Position numbers and translations under genes: made by a program | In this document: piece after piece, positions 7,425-19,551 of the stretch | Layout of the letters: every line of letters starts with the position of its first letter | Position numbering within the stretch: the first letter of the stretch is position 1 | The notes under the pieces: model-generated | Database searches by the model: none | What the model saw: only the letters and a program-made list of their open reading frames with translations | Told to the model about the DNA's origin: nothing | DNA from: Chryseobacterium sp. MYb264 | Lineage (GTDB): Bacteria; Bacteroidota; Bacteroidia; Flavobacteriales; Weeksellaceae | Assembly (NCBI RefSeq): GCF_035974275.1 | Contig: NZ_CP142422.1 | Span: 3,348,001-3,412,000, forward strand | Direction: 5' to 3' | DNA length: 64,000 nt

Positions 7425-9416
7425 ATGGATTTTAAACTTCAATCAGAATATCAACCGACCGGCGATCAGCCACAAGCCATAAAAAAACTTACCGAGGGAA
7501 TCGAAATTGGTGAAAAATACCAGACTTTATTGGGGGTAACGGGTTCCGGAAAAACATTTACCGTCGCTAATGTTGTTAACAACGTTCAGCGTCCAACATT
7601 GGTTTTGGCACATAACAAAACCCTGGCGGCTCAGCTTTTCATGGAGTTTAAAGAATTTTTTCCGGATAATGCCGTAGAATATTTTGTCAGTTACTACGAC
7701 TATTACCAGCCGGAAGCCTATATTGCGACCACAGGAACTTATATTGAAAAAGACCTGAGCATCAACGAAGAAGTAGAAAAGCTCCGTCTATCTGCAACCG
7801 CAAGTTTGTTATCAGGAAGAAGAGATGTATTGATCGTTGCCTCAGTTTCCTGTATTTACGGTATCGGAAATCCTACAGAGTTTCATAAATCCTTAATCTC
7901 CCTTGCTATTGGTGAGAAAGTGACACGCACGGCACTCCTCCATTCTTTAGTAAGCGCACTGTATTCCAGAACCTTAAATGAATTCCAAAGAGGAACATTT
8001 CGTGTGAAAGGAGATGTAATCGATGTATTTCCTGCGTACGCCGACAATGCCGTCCGAATTCAGTTTTTTGGGGATGAAATTGAAAAAATCCAAACCTTTG
8101 ATCCGGTTTCAGGAAATGTAACGGGATCTTTTGATCATATTCAAATTTATCCAGCGAATCTTTTTGTAACTTCCAAAGAGACTTTGAATAATGCGATTAA
8201 AGATATTCAGGATGATTTGGTAAATCAGGTTGATTTTTTCAGTGAAATAGGCAAACCTTTAGAAGCTAAAAGATTACAGGAACGAACAGAGCTCGACCTA
8301 GAAATGATTAAAGAATTGGGATATTGCTCTGGAATTGAAAATTACTCACGATATTTGGATGGAAGACTACCCGGATCCCGATCTTTCTGCCTTTTAGACT
8401 ATTTCCCGAAAGATTTTTTAATGGTGATTGATGAGAGCCACGTAACCGTTCCTCAGGTTCACGCGATGTACGGAGGAGACAGAAGCAGAAAAGAAGCATT
8501 GGTAGAATACGGCTTCAGACTTCCTGCCGCGATGGACAACAGGCCTTTAAAATTCAATGAATTTGAGGATCTTCAGAATCAAGTCATCTATGTTTCTGCA
8601 ACCCCTGCCGACTATGAAATGGAAAAAACTGGAGGTGACTATGTTGAACAGATCATTCGTCCTACCGGGCTTTTAGATCCAATCATTGAAATCAGGCCTT
8701 CATTGAATCAAATTGATGATCTGATGGAAGAAATTCAGAAAAGATCGGATGCTGACGAAAGGGTATTGGTGACCACTTTAACGAAGAAAATGGCGGAAGA
8801 GCTGACCAAATATTTTACAAAATTCGGAATCAGAACAAGATACATTCACTCGGATGTTGAAACGTTGGAGCGTATCCAGATCATGCAGGATCTGCGTGTG
8901 GGATTGTTCGATGTTCTGATTGGGGTAAACTTGTTGAGAGAAGGTCTCGATTTACCGGAAGTTTCTCTGGTTGCCATTTTGGATGCCGATAAAGAGGGAA
9001 TGCTAAGAAGCAGAAGATCAATGATTCAGACAGTTGGTCGTGCAGCAAGAAACTTAAATGGAAAAGCGATTCTGTATGCTGATAAAATGACTAAATCTAT
9101 GCAGGCAACGATTGATGAAACAGAATATCGTAGGGCAAAACAGATGAAATACAATGAAGACCATGGCAAAGTTCCTATGGCCTTAAATAAAAAAATATCT
9201 GAAAACTTAGTCGGAAGAAGTAAAGATTTTCCTGATGAAAAATATACTCAGAAACAAATTTTACAGCAGGTTGCAGAAACAAAAGCCACCTATGCCACAG
9301 AAGACATTGAAAAAATGATTGTGGAAAAGCAAAAACAAATGGAAGCGGCGGCAAAAAATCTGGATTTCATTAAAGCTGCTAAACTGAGAGATGAAATTGA
9401 GGCACTGAAAAGTTAA
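7425..9416 (+). CDS. uvrB: Excinuclease ABC subunit B
   Basis: 663-residue DNA-damage recognition helicase of nucleotide excision repair; it takes over lesions from UvrA and recruits UvrC. Length and the start Met-Asp-Phe-Lys-Leu match the family. Motifs in order: Q-P-T-G-D-Q-P near residue 10, Walker A G-V-T-G-S-G-K-T at about 39-46, the DNA-clamping beta-hairpin Y-Y-D-Y-Y-Q-P-E-A-Y near 94, helicase D-E-S-H, later G-R-A-A-R-N, and a C-terminal UVR domain (about 625-660) rich in Glu/Lys. It stands alone between a terminator and the glyoxalase-fold gene, which starts 20 bp after its stop. Confidence 0.97.
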   Translation: MDFKLQSEYQPTGDQPQAIKKLTEGIEIGEKYQTLLGVTGSGKTFTVANVVNNVQRPTLVLAHNKTLAAQLFMEFKEFFPDNAVEYFVSYYDYYQPEAYIATTGTYIEKDLSINEEVEKLRLSATASLLSGRRDVLIVASVSCIYGIGNPTEFHKSLISLAIGEKVTRTALLHSLVSALYSRTLNEFQRGTFRVKGDVIDVFPAYADNAVRIQFFGDEIEKIQTFDPVSGNVTGSFDHIQIYPANLFVTSKETLNNAIKDIQDDLVNQVDFFSEIGKPLEAKRLQERTELDLEMIKELGYCSGIENYSRYLDGRLPGSRSFCLLDYFPKDFLMVIDESHVTVPQVHAMYGGDRSRKEALVEYGFRLPAAMDNRPLKFNEFEDLQNQVIYVSATPADYEMEKTGGDYVEQIIRPTGLLDPIIEIRPSLNQIDDLMEEIQKRSDADERVLVTTLTKKMAEELTKYFTKFGIRTRYIHSDVETLERIQIMQDLRVGLFDVLIGVNLLREGLDLPEVSLVAILDADKEGMLRSRRSMIQTVGRAARNLNGKAILYADKMTKSMQATIDETEYRRAKQMKYNEDHGKVPMALNKKISENLVGRSKDFPDEKYTQKQILQQVAETKATYATEDIEKMIVEKQKQMEAAAKNLDFIKAAKLRDEIEALKS

Positions 9417-9435
9417 TTTTAAAAACAAGCATAAA

Positions 9436-9810
9436 ATGAAAAGAGTAACCGGCATCGGAGGTATTTTCTTCAAATGTAAAGATCCAAAAGCCTTAAAAGA
9501 ATGGTACAAATCCCATCTCGGAATAGATGTAAATGAATACGGAGCAACATTCGACTGGCAGGAAATAGCAGATTCAAATCCAAAAGGTTCACTGACATGG
9601 AGCCCTTCTCCTGAAACAACAAAATATTTTGAACCTTCTGAGAGAGAATTTATGATCAACTATACTGTTGATAATCTCGAAGCTTTGGTGGGGGAATTAA
9701 ATAAAGAAGGCGTTACCATTTTAGATGAAATAGCCACGTATGATTTCGGTAAATTCATCCATATTCTGGACCTGGAAGGAAATAAAGTTGAACTTTGGGA
9801 ACCAAAATAA
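9436..9810 (+). CDS. VOC-family (glyoxalase/bleomycin-resistance fold) protein
   Basis: 124 residues forming one vicinal-oxygen-chelate module. It opens with R-V-T-G-I-G-G-I-F-F-K-C, has the paired beta-alpha-beta pattern, and ends with I-L-D-L-E-G-N-K-V-E-L-W-E-P, the typical VOC C-terminal strand with a metal-ligand Glu. Substrate cannot be told. It starts 20 bp after uvrB on the same strand with no obvious promoter between, so read-through from uvrB is possible. Terminator at 9821. Confidence 0.85.
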   Translation: MKRVTGIGGIFFKCKDPKALKEWYKSHLGIDVNEYGATFDWQEIADSNPKGSLTWSPSPETTKYFEPSEREFMINYTVDNLEALVGELNKEGVTILDEIATYDFGKFIHILDLEGNKVELWEPK

Positions 9811-9820
9811 TGATAAATAT

Positions 9821-9860
9821 TTTCGGGGACCAATAAGCGTTCCCGAAAATTCCAAAATTT
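9821..9860 (+). terminator. Terminator after the VOC gene
   Basis: TTTCGGGGAC (9821-9830) pairs with GTTCCCGAAA (9839-9848) with one G-T wobble and an 8-nt loop; a T-rich stretch follows from about 9858. Confidence 0.7.
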
Positions 9861-9895
9861 TATTTTTCCTTATCAGCAAGGTTTTCTTTATTGCA

Positions 9896-10336
9896 TCATG
9901 ATACAGAAATTGCTGTATTTCTTCTTTGTGCATTACCTTTATAAATAAACTGATAACGTGAGGTCTCTGATTCGCTCCAAACCATATTTCCGCTATCTGA
10001 AGTTAAAGTCTTTCAACGAAATTCTGCCATAAAGCATTACCCTCATCATTAGAACAAGGAAGCTGCTCAGAAAGACCTATACATTCAATCATTTTTTCAT
10101 CATGAATCTTAGCTGTCATTTTCACCGCTTCATCCCAGCTAACACTCCTTTCACGCTGTACGGCTGATTGCCGATTACATGAAAAATAAAAAGCCTCCTT
10201 TATCCACGAAAACAGATCATTAGAGATACACATCAGATAAGCCCCTAATTCTTCCAGATTCTGCCTTATTTTCTTTCTTTTATAGAAGCTGGTATTATGT
10301 TTCAGAAAACAAATTAATGAGGCTAAATGCCGCCAT
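9896..10336 (-). pseudogene. Decayed gene of unknown function, two frame changes
   Basis: The best block is 10003-10344, open upstream of its first Met; in that frame the sequence reads Leu-Trp-Arg-His-Leu-Ala then a Lys/Arg-rich helix leading into M-C-I-S-N-D-L-F-S-W. It stops at 10003, but the neighbouring frame continues without a stop as T-S-D-S-G-N-M-V-W-S-E-S-E-T-S-R-Y-Q-F to 9896. At the other end the only plausible ATG (10336) is in a third frame. This looks like one protein-coding gene broken by at least two indels, next to repeat-rich DNA. I do not recognise the family. An intact short protein starting at 10233 (76 residues) is the alternative. Confidence 0.5.
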
Positions 10337-10377
10337 AATTTTTCTTATACTATTTTCTTTTTGAATTTACCTTAACA

Positions 10378-10460
10378 AACCCTGAAGGGGTTAAATATCA
10401 GTAGCGTCGGGCTTCACCCGACGAACAAGTATTTAATGATGGTATAACCCCGTAGGGGTT
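10378..10460. repeat. Cluster of three short palindromes
   Basis: AACCCTGAAGGGGTT (10378-10392), CGTCGGG-cttca-CCCGACG (10405-10423) and AACCCCGTAGGGGTT (10446-10460) lie within 83 bp. The first and third are near copies of each other. Such GC-rich palindromes in AT-rich intergenic DNA resemble dispersed REP-type elements; no gene end is close enough for them to be ordinary terminators. Confidence 0.7.
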
Positions 10461-10560
10461 GAATAATTTAAAGGAAATTTCAAAGATAAATGGTATTACA
10501 TTATCTATTTTTACTTTTCTTTATAGTAACAGTTCGCTCCTACGGAGCTTTTTTGCCGGG

Positions 10561-10670
10561 GTCAACATCTGGAGCTATTAACAGATCGCCCCTCCGGGGC
10601 TTTCCCGCTTCTGGCTTCTAGCTTCTAGCTTCTAGCTTCTAGCTTCTAGCTTCTAGCTTCTAGCTTCTAG
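10561..10670. repeat. Repeat block A: conserved head plus CTTCTAG x8 minisatellite
   Basis: A head containing gctattaacagatcgcccc and the palindromic cccctccgggg (about 10574-10602) is followed by one CTTCTGG and eight exact CTTCTAG copies (10608-10670). The head recurs about 270 bp further on (10841-10872) but with another 7-bp unit. Confidence 0.88.
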
Positions 10671-10840
10671 CAAAAATACAAGTATCAATGGGAAACAAAA
10701 CAATTTTTTATCGCCACGAATTTTATATCGATGCTGATTTTTTATCTCCCACAAATTCCACGGATTTTCACAGATGATGCGGTTTTTGAGAGCCGCTAAT
10801 GCACGAATTTTAAAATATTGATGTAGGCTTTATTTTTCTT

Positions 10841-10951
10841 GCTATTAACAGATCGCCCCTCCGGGGCTCTCCCGCTTCTAGCGTCTGGCATCTGGCATCT
10901 GGCATCTGGCATCTGGCATCTGGCATCTGGCATCTGGCATCTGGCATCTGG
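10841..10951. repeat. Repeat block B: same head plus CATCTGG x9 minisatellite
   Basis: The head seen at 10574-10602 recurs at 10841-10872, followed by CTTCTAG, CGTCTGG and then nine exact CATCTGG units (10889-10951). The transitional units link the two minisatellite types. Because 7-mers read in triplets give a repeating heptapeptide, spurious Cys/Gln/Met/Asp-rich frames appear on the minus strand here; these are not genes. Confidence 0.88.
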
Positions 10952-10983
10952 CAAAGGTAACTTTGTTTGAGTTTCGAGCAAAA

Positions 10984-11019
10984 AAAAAGTCTCATACTAA
11001 TTAAAGTATGAGACTTTTT
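10984..11019 (-). terminator. Terminator of the rRNA operon
   Basis: Perfect 15-bp stem AAAAAGTCTCATACT (10984-10998) / AGTATGAGACTTTTT (11005-11019), 6-nt loop, just beyond the 5S 3' end and giving a U tract on the minus strand. Confidence 0.92.
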
Positions 11020-11026
11020 AATAAAA

Positions 11027-11133
<107 letters not shown>

Positions 11134-11310
11134 AATATGGTTTAATATAACAATGTAGTTAATGTAACAGTGTAACAATTAATTTTATTTCTTACAATTA
11201 TTGTTACATTGGTTAAATGGTACATTCTTAAATTATATGTATCGGTAAATTTCATCACAAAGGCAAAACCAGTGGCGCACTTATAAGGCTTGTTTAATAG
11301 CAACCAATAG

Positions 11311-14065
<2,755 letters not shown>

Positions 14066-14222
14066 CTATTTTTAGGTTACTCAAGCACTTATAAGTGCTC
14101 GGTTTTCTCTTTGTGATGTCTTTACCGTTAATGTCAATGATCTTAATTTCTTCTCTTCCGTTTGATGAACAATTGTTGTTTTTGGCTCCAATCGTAACTT
14201 TTAAATCAAACTTCCAAAACTG

Positions 14223-14296
14223 TGGAGAATAAGGGAGTCGAACCCTTGACCTCCTGCGTGCAAGGCAGGCGCTCTAGCCAGCTGAGCTAATTCCCC
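14223..14296 (-). tRNA. tRNA-Ala (TGC)
   Basis: 74-nt cloverleaf. Acceptor GGGGAAT pairs with ATTCTCC with one G-U. Anticodon stem CCTGC/GCAGG encloses loop with TGC; T-arm contains GGTTCGACTCC. Discriminator A, with CCA not encoded (ACA follows). Lies in the 16S-23S spacer, as is typical. Confidence 0.97.
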
Positions 14297-14387
14297 CTCT
14301 AGTTGAGTGTATGAGTAGTAGTGTGGGAGAGTTTGAGCGTTAAACTCATATTCCCTTATACTCTAAAACTCTTATACTCAAAATTAG

Positions 14388-14461
14388 TAGTCTCGGGCAG
14401 GCTCGAACTGCCGACCTCTACATTATCAGTGTAGCGCTCTAACCAGCTGAGCTACGAGACT
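14388..14461 (-). tRNA. tRNA-Ile (GAT)
   Basis: 74-nt cloverleaf in the 16S-23S spacer. Acceptor AGTCTCG pairs perfectly with CGAGACT; anticodon stem CTACA/TGTAG with GAT in the loop; T-arm GTTCGAGCC. CCA is not encoded. The order 16S-Ile-Ala-23S-5S is the common bacterial arrangement. Confidence 0.97.
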
Positions 14462-14676
14462 TCGTTATAATTTTAAATTTTAAATTGAAAATTTTAAATG
14501 CTTTTTAAATCTAAAATCTATAATTTATAATCTAAAATCTCTCTATCCCTATACTAATTTCTAGTGGGTTTTATATTTTTTATATAATCAACCAAACAAA
14601 AAACTAAAGCTTTACTTTAAGTAAGTACTTGTGTATCTTGCGATACTAATTTTGTTTAACGTCTAAAGACGCTCTA

Positions 14677-16195
<1,519 letters not shown>

Positions 16196-16333
16196 GTTTG
16201 TTCTGACTCACTCAAAGTTTTGACGCTTTAGTTTTTCCTTACTTGGTTGTTATATTATATTTCAATGAACTTCGTTCTTTCGCTTTTTTACCAGGACAAT
16301 CTTTCTGTCAGTGTCGTCCCGTATTTGCGAGTG

Positions 16334-16365
16334 CAAAAGTAATAACTTATTTCTTATTGACCAAA
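16334..16365 (-). promoter_or_regulatory. rRNA operon promoter, proximal
   Basis: On the minus strand TTTG (16365-16362), 20 nt, TACTTTTG (16341-16334): an exact TTTG-N20-TAnnTTTG Bacteroidota promoter. Predicted start near 16330 leaves about 135 nt of leader before 16S. Confidence 0.75.
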
Positions 16366-16458
16366 TTTTTATGAAGAAAATTTTAAAGTTTTTTGATGAC
16401 CTTAACTCTTCGTTTATTATTTATCAACCTCACTCCTGCTCCCCGTTTTACCGGACTG

Positions 16459-16488
16459 CAAAGATACAAACTTTTTCTAAACTCGCAA
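16459..16488 (-). promoter_or_regulatory. rRNA operon promoter, middle
   Basis: On the minus strand TTG (16488-16486), 19 nt, TATCTTTG (16466-16459), another good match to the Bacteroidota pattern. Confidence 0.7.
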
Positions 16489-16628
16489 GCTTTTATCTAA
16501 TTTAATTTTGAAATTATTTTAAATTAAAAACTGGTAGTTTTTATTTGTTTATCTTAAAGTGATCTTTAATTTATTGCTTATTCAAAAGCTCTTCTGCGCT
16601 TACTGACATACTCTCGTTTTCAGTGGGG

Positions 16629-16655
16629 CAAAGATAAGGGCTTTGGACAATACAA
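16629..16655 (-). promoter_or_regulatory. Possible third, distal rRNA promoter
   Basis: TATCTTTG at 16636-16629 is an exact -7 box, but the nearest TTG (16655-16653) is only 16 nt away, short of the usual 18-22. Weaker than the two downstream promoters. Confidence 0.35.
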
Positions 16656-16870
16656 TCCTAATTTATTTAACATAATGTTTACTTTGAGTTCATATTTGAG
16701 CGTAACGAGCTGATTGATTGGGAGATTTTTTTTTGATTGAAAGGGTTTTCTGTGCGAGGATTTTGTATGCGTGGGTTGTAGAGTTTGAGGGGTCGGTGGG
16801 TTTGGGGGGAGTGGAGACCATGAAGTTGAAGATATGTAGAATGGGATTATGTTCTATTAGATAAGAAAAA

Positions 16871-16895
16871 CTTATAGGTTTTGAAAACCTATAAG
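16871..16895. repeat. 25-bp perfect palindrome, REP-like
   Basis: CTTATAGGTTTT-G-AAAACCTATAAG. It has the same architecture as 1466-1494 (two 12-14 bp arms around one base, AAACCT next to the centre), suggesting one family of elements with different outer arms. Confidence 0.75.
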
Positions 16896-16970
16896 GTTGG
16901 GGGTTAAATGGTGGATGATGGCAAGGTTATGTTATCATATAGATGGGAGCAGCTTCGGAAGAACCACCTC

Positions 16971-17013
16971 GTCAAAAATTCTTTGAATTTTTGACACTCC
17001 TCCAGAGGAGGAG
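16971..17013. repeat. Double hairpin element
   Basis: GTCAAAAATTC-ttt-GAATTTTTGAC (16971-16995) is followed by CTCCTCC-aga-GGAGGAG (16997-17013). Two perfect hairpins one base apart look like one dispersed intergenic element rather than a terminator. Confidence 0.7.
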
Positions 17014-17187
17014 AATTTTTTAGAGTGGGGATCTGAGGGTGGGATATGCTTCAATTGAAAGTTTTTTTAGCTGATGTGAACTTGAAGGGCAATTCGGGTA
17101 AATCAGTACTCTGTCTTGTTGGATCTTTTTACTTCTTACTGTTTGCTTCCTGCTTCCTGCATTGCCTCATGTGAAAAAAGGGAGACT

Positions 17188-17278
17188 CCCCTAGCCCCGA
17201 TTGCAGCGGCATCCTTTTTTGGCGAAGGATTGAAAAAAGAAGGGGGAAAAAAGATACAGTGGAAAGCGGGAAAAAGCT
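17188..17278. repeat. Long imperfect inverted repeat, dispersed-element type
   Basis: Left arm cccctagccccgattgcagc (17188 on) continuing to a T6 tract, and right arm A6-gatacagtggaaagcgggaaaaagct ending 17278, are imperfect reverse complements (AGC...CAG..G..ATC.TTTTTT). From general memory, similar elements recur between genes in flavobacterial genomes. No coding signal. Confidence 0.5.
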
Positions 17279-17349
17279 AATGAAAAAAATTCGAGAGGAA
17301 AGGCATTTGAGAGTTGGAGAGTTGGAGTTTATTAATTGAGAATTATGGC

Positions 17350-17383
17350 AAAAAAAATTCTGCAACATAAAAATGTTGCAGAA
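17350..17383 (-). terminator. Terminator of the DUF3820/AI-2E operon
   Basis: Perfect 11-bp stem TTCTGCAACAT (17358-17368) / ATGTTGCAGAA (17373-17383), 4-nt loop, with a U tract on the minus strand, 8 bp after the 17391 stop. Confidence 0.9.
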
Positions 17384-17390
17384 AATTATC

Positions 17391-17654
17391 TTAGAATTTA
17401 TAAGTCTTGGGCTTGGGCTTCTCGTAATGCACAGCTCCACCGCGAATTGGAGTTAGCAAATCCATCAAACCATTTAACTTTATTTCATAAATCGTTGATA
17501 GCTGCATTCCCAATTTTCCGGGAGGCATCCCTTTTCGGTAGAACCATTCGAGATAGCTTATCGGTAAATCTGCCAAAACAGTGCCTTGGTATTTTCCAAA
17601 AGGCATTTTTACGACACAGATTTCATTTAATATTTCCGGGTTTATTCCTTCCAC
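17391..17654 (-). CDS. DUF3820 family protein
   Basis: 87-residue cytoplasmic protein. The signature M-P-F-G-K-Y-Q-G ... L-P-x-x-Y-L-E-W-F (about residues 17-40) followed by K-G-M-P-P-G-K-L-G identifies DUF3820, also called the putative quorum-sensing-regulated virulence factor family; the biochemical role is unknown. It starts 2 bp after the stop of the AI-2E-type transporter gene and is closed by a strong terminator, so it is the last gene of that operon. Confidence 0.85.
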   Translation of the reverse strand: MEGINPEILNEICVVKMPFGKYQGTVLADLPISYLEWFYRKGMPPGKLGMQLSTIYEIKLNGLMDLLTPIRGGAVHYEKPKPKTYKF

Positions 17655-17656
17655 TT

Positions 17657-18745
17657 TTATACTATTATATCAATTTTATTTTCAAGATCGTCATCTTCTT
17701 TGTTTGGTAATGCTAAATCGGGCGTTTCATCATCAGAAAATTCATTTCTGTAAACCTGAATTAACAGAAGCGTAAGAGAAATCAGAATCGGACCGAAGAT
17801 CAATCCCATGAAGCCGAACAAATTCATTCCCATAATAATTCCGAAAACGGTATTTAAAGGATGGATATCTTCCAATTTTTTCAAAAGCGTAAAACGCAAA
17901 ACATTATCTGTTAAACCAACAACGATAATACAATACGCAGCCAATCCCAATCCTGTTCCAGTGTCGCCACTCGCTATCATATAAATACAAACCGGAACGT
18001 AGATAATCGCCGCTCCTACAACCGGAATCATAGATGCCGCCGCCGTTAATGCAAAAAGCAAAACCGGACTTGGTGCTCCAAAGATAAAATATCCGACAAG
18101 ACCAACAAGACCCTGTCCAAGCGCCACGACAGGAATACCAATTGCATTGGCCATGATCAGTTTTCTCATCTTCTCTCCTATTAAAGAAACATTTGATCTT
18201 TTTAAAGGTGCTGAAGAAGCCAGAATTCTTTCAAAAAATCGTGGTCTTTCCAACATGAAGTAAAGAATAAAATACATGGACATGATTACCGTAAGCGTAT
18301 TGAAAGTACTGCTTAAAGCTCTGGTAGAAAATTGCCCAACAGAACTTTTCAGCTTATCCATATTTTCTTTGCTGAGAATATCGAAACCAACTTTAGAATA
18401 AATATAGGTATGAATTTTTTCAAGAAATACATTAAACTTATCCATATAAGCCTGAGCATTTCCTAATTTTTCAATAATAAGATCGGCAATGAAATAAATC
18501 GGTAAAATAAGTATGATCAAACTGGCAAGCATTAAGATCAATGAGGACGCCCAAGGTTTCCATTTTTTTTCTTCCTGTAAATAGAAATTGTATTTTCGGC
18601 AGACCACATAAATTGTGATAGCTCCTAAAACCGATGGAATAAAAAGGGCTAGATTAAAACAGATCAATCCCGCCAACACTAAAATGATGGCAAGCAGAGA
18701 AACCTGTTTTATTTTAACGCTGCTAATTTGTTCTCCTTTGTTCAT
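17657..18745 (-). CDS. AI-2E family transporter (PerM/UPF0118)
   Basis: 362-residue polytopic inner-membrane protein of the AI-2 exporter family. It has paired N-terminal segments (about residues 12-55), another near 70-90, a soluble helical stretch (about 90-160), and a C-terminal block of segments with P-V-V-G-A-A-I-I-Y-V-P and the G-x-x-x-G-P-I-L-I-S conserved end. Family members include AI-2 exporters and Na+/H+ antiporters, so the substrate is not assignable. Its ATG overlaps the stop of the upstream membrane protein gene (TAATG), pointing to translational coupling. Confidence 0.9.
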   Translation of the reverse strand: MNKGEQISSVKIKQVSLLAIILVLAGLICFNLALFIPSVLGAITIYVVCRKYNFYLQEEKKWKPWASSLILMLASLIILILPIYFIADLIIEKLGNAQAYMDKFNVFLEKIHTYIYSKVGFDILSKENMDKLKSSVGQFSTRALSSTFNTLTVIMSMYFILYFMLERPRFFERILASSAPLKRSNVSLIGEKMRKLIMANAIGIPVVALGQGLVGLVGYFIFGAPSPVLLFALTAAASMIPVVGAAIIYVPVCIYMIASGDTGTGLGLAAYCIIVVGLTDNVLRFTLLKKLEDIHPLNTVFGIIMGMNLFGFMGLIFGPILISLTLLLIQVYRNEFSDDETPDLALPNKEDDDLENKIDIIV

Positions 18746-19482
18746 TATTGTTTATATAATATTTGTCTTGGTTTTCCTAAAAAGGCGCAGTAAAGAGAAT
18801 ACATTACTACCATGATGAATGGGGCGGTTACGATAATTCCGATTCCGCAAAGAATGATTCCTGCGAAGGAAATTAACAGACCTAAAAATGTTGCACCCAA
18901 AAACGTTCCATAATTTTCTTTAGCGATATTATAAGACTTCCCTAAAGCTTCGGTTGCTGAAGCATTTTCAAACAACAGAATAGGATATCCCAACATCAAT
19001 AAAGGGAAAACGAAAAAGAACGGGATAAAGCACAACCACATTGAAATGGTTGAAATAATTCCCGAAAGAAGGCTATAAACCAAAATATTAACAAAATTCT
19101 GACGGTATCCTACAAACAAATCTGAAAACTCGATGGTATTTTTTGTGTTGAATTTATTGACAATAAAAATCAATCCTACATATAACGGCGCCAATAAAAT
19201 ATTCAACAAACCGGATAAAGTAAGATAGGTTGAAAATCCAGGTGCATTCCAATAACTGAAATCGGTAAAATCGCCTCCCGCATCTCTAATTTCTTCAGCA
19301 AAGCTAGCAGAATTAAAACCGCTGATGGTTTGTATTAAAAATCCGCCGACGAGATAAATAATCATCGCTACAATAGCATACAGAAAGATGCCTTTATACA
19401 TCTCGAAAGCATGCGAAATAATAGAACCTGCATCTCTTGAAGGTACAGATCCCTGTTGATCGAATTCGTTAAAGTCAGACAT
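18745..19482 (-). CDS. Polytopic membrane protein, unknown function
   Basis: 245 residues with about five or six hydrophobic segments (approximately 33-58, 85-112, 128-165, 172-200, 205-235). The N-terminus is soluble and acidic (S-D-F-N-E-F-D). It resembles, in topology and spacing, the protein encoded at 19552-20274, so the two may be diverged paralogues. Some relatives are labelled beta-carotene monooxygenase in databases; I see no basis for that name here. First gene of the operon with the AI-2E-type transporter, with a good promoter at 19506-19536. Confidence 0.8.
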   Translation of the reverse strand: MSDFNEFDQQGSVPSRDAGSIISHAFEMYKGIFLYAIVAMIIYLVGGFLIQTISGFNSASFAEEIRDAGGDFTDFSYWNAPGFSTYLTLSGLLNILLAPLYVGLIFIVNKFNTKNTIEFSDLFVGYRQNFVNILVYSLLSGIISTISMWLCFIPFFFVFPLLMLGYPILLFENASATEALGKSYNIAKENYGTFLGATFLGLLISFAGIILCGIGIIVTAPFIMVVMYSLYCAFLGKPRQILYKQ

Positions 19483-19505
19483 AGTTTATATTTTAGTGAT
19501 TTTAC

Positions 19506-19536
19506 CAAATTTAGCTTTTTTTGATAAAATATTCAA
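19506..19536 (-). promoter_or_regulatory. Promoter of the membrane protein/AI-2E/DUF3820 operon
   Basis: Minus strand TTG (19536-19534), 20 nt, TAAATTTG (19513-19506). Predicted start near 19502 gives a leader of about 20 nt to the ATG at 19482. Confidence 0.65.
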
Positions 19537-19551
19537 TAACCAGTCTGAAAT

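Larger units (their letters stand above)
16660..17345. other. Gene-free region rich in dispersed palindromic elements
   Basis: No supported gene. It contains a 25-bp palindrome (16871-16895), a two-part inverted-repeat element (16971-17013), a short GCTTCCT duplication near 17145-17160, and a long imperfect inverted repeat (about 17188-17278). Frames seen here are low-complexity and lack domains. Confidence 0.65.

Noticed and set aside
9261..9659. 132-codon minus-strand ORF
   Set aside because: Antisense shadow across the uvrB end and the VOC gene, both of which are well supported.
16311..16505. 64-codon ORF upstream of 16S
   Set aside because: Covers the rRNA leader and promoters on the opposite strand; no coding features.
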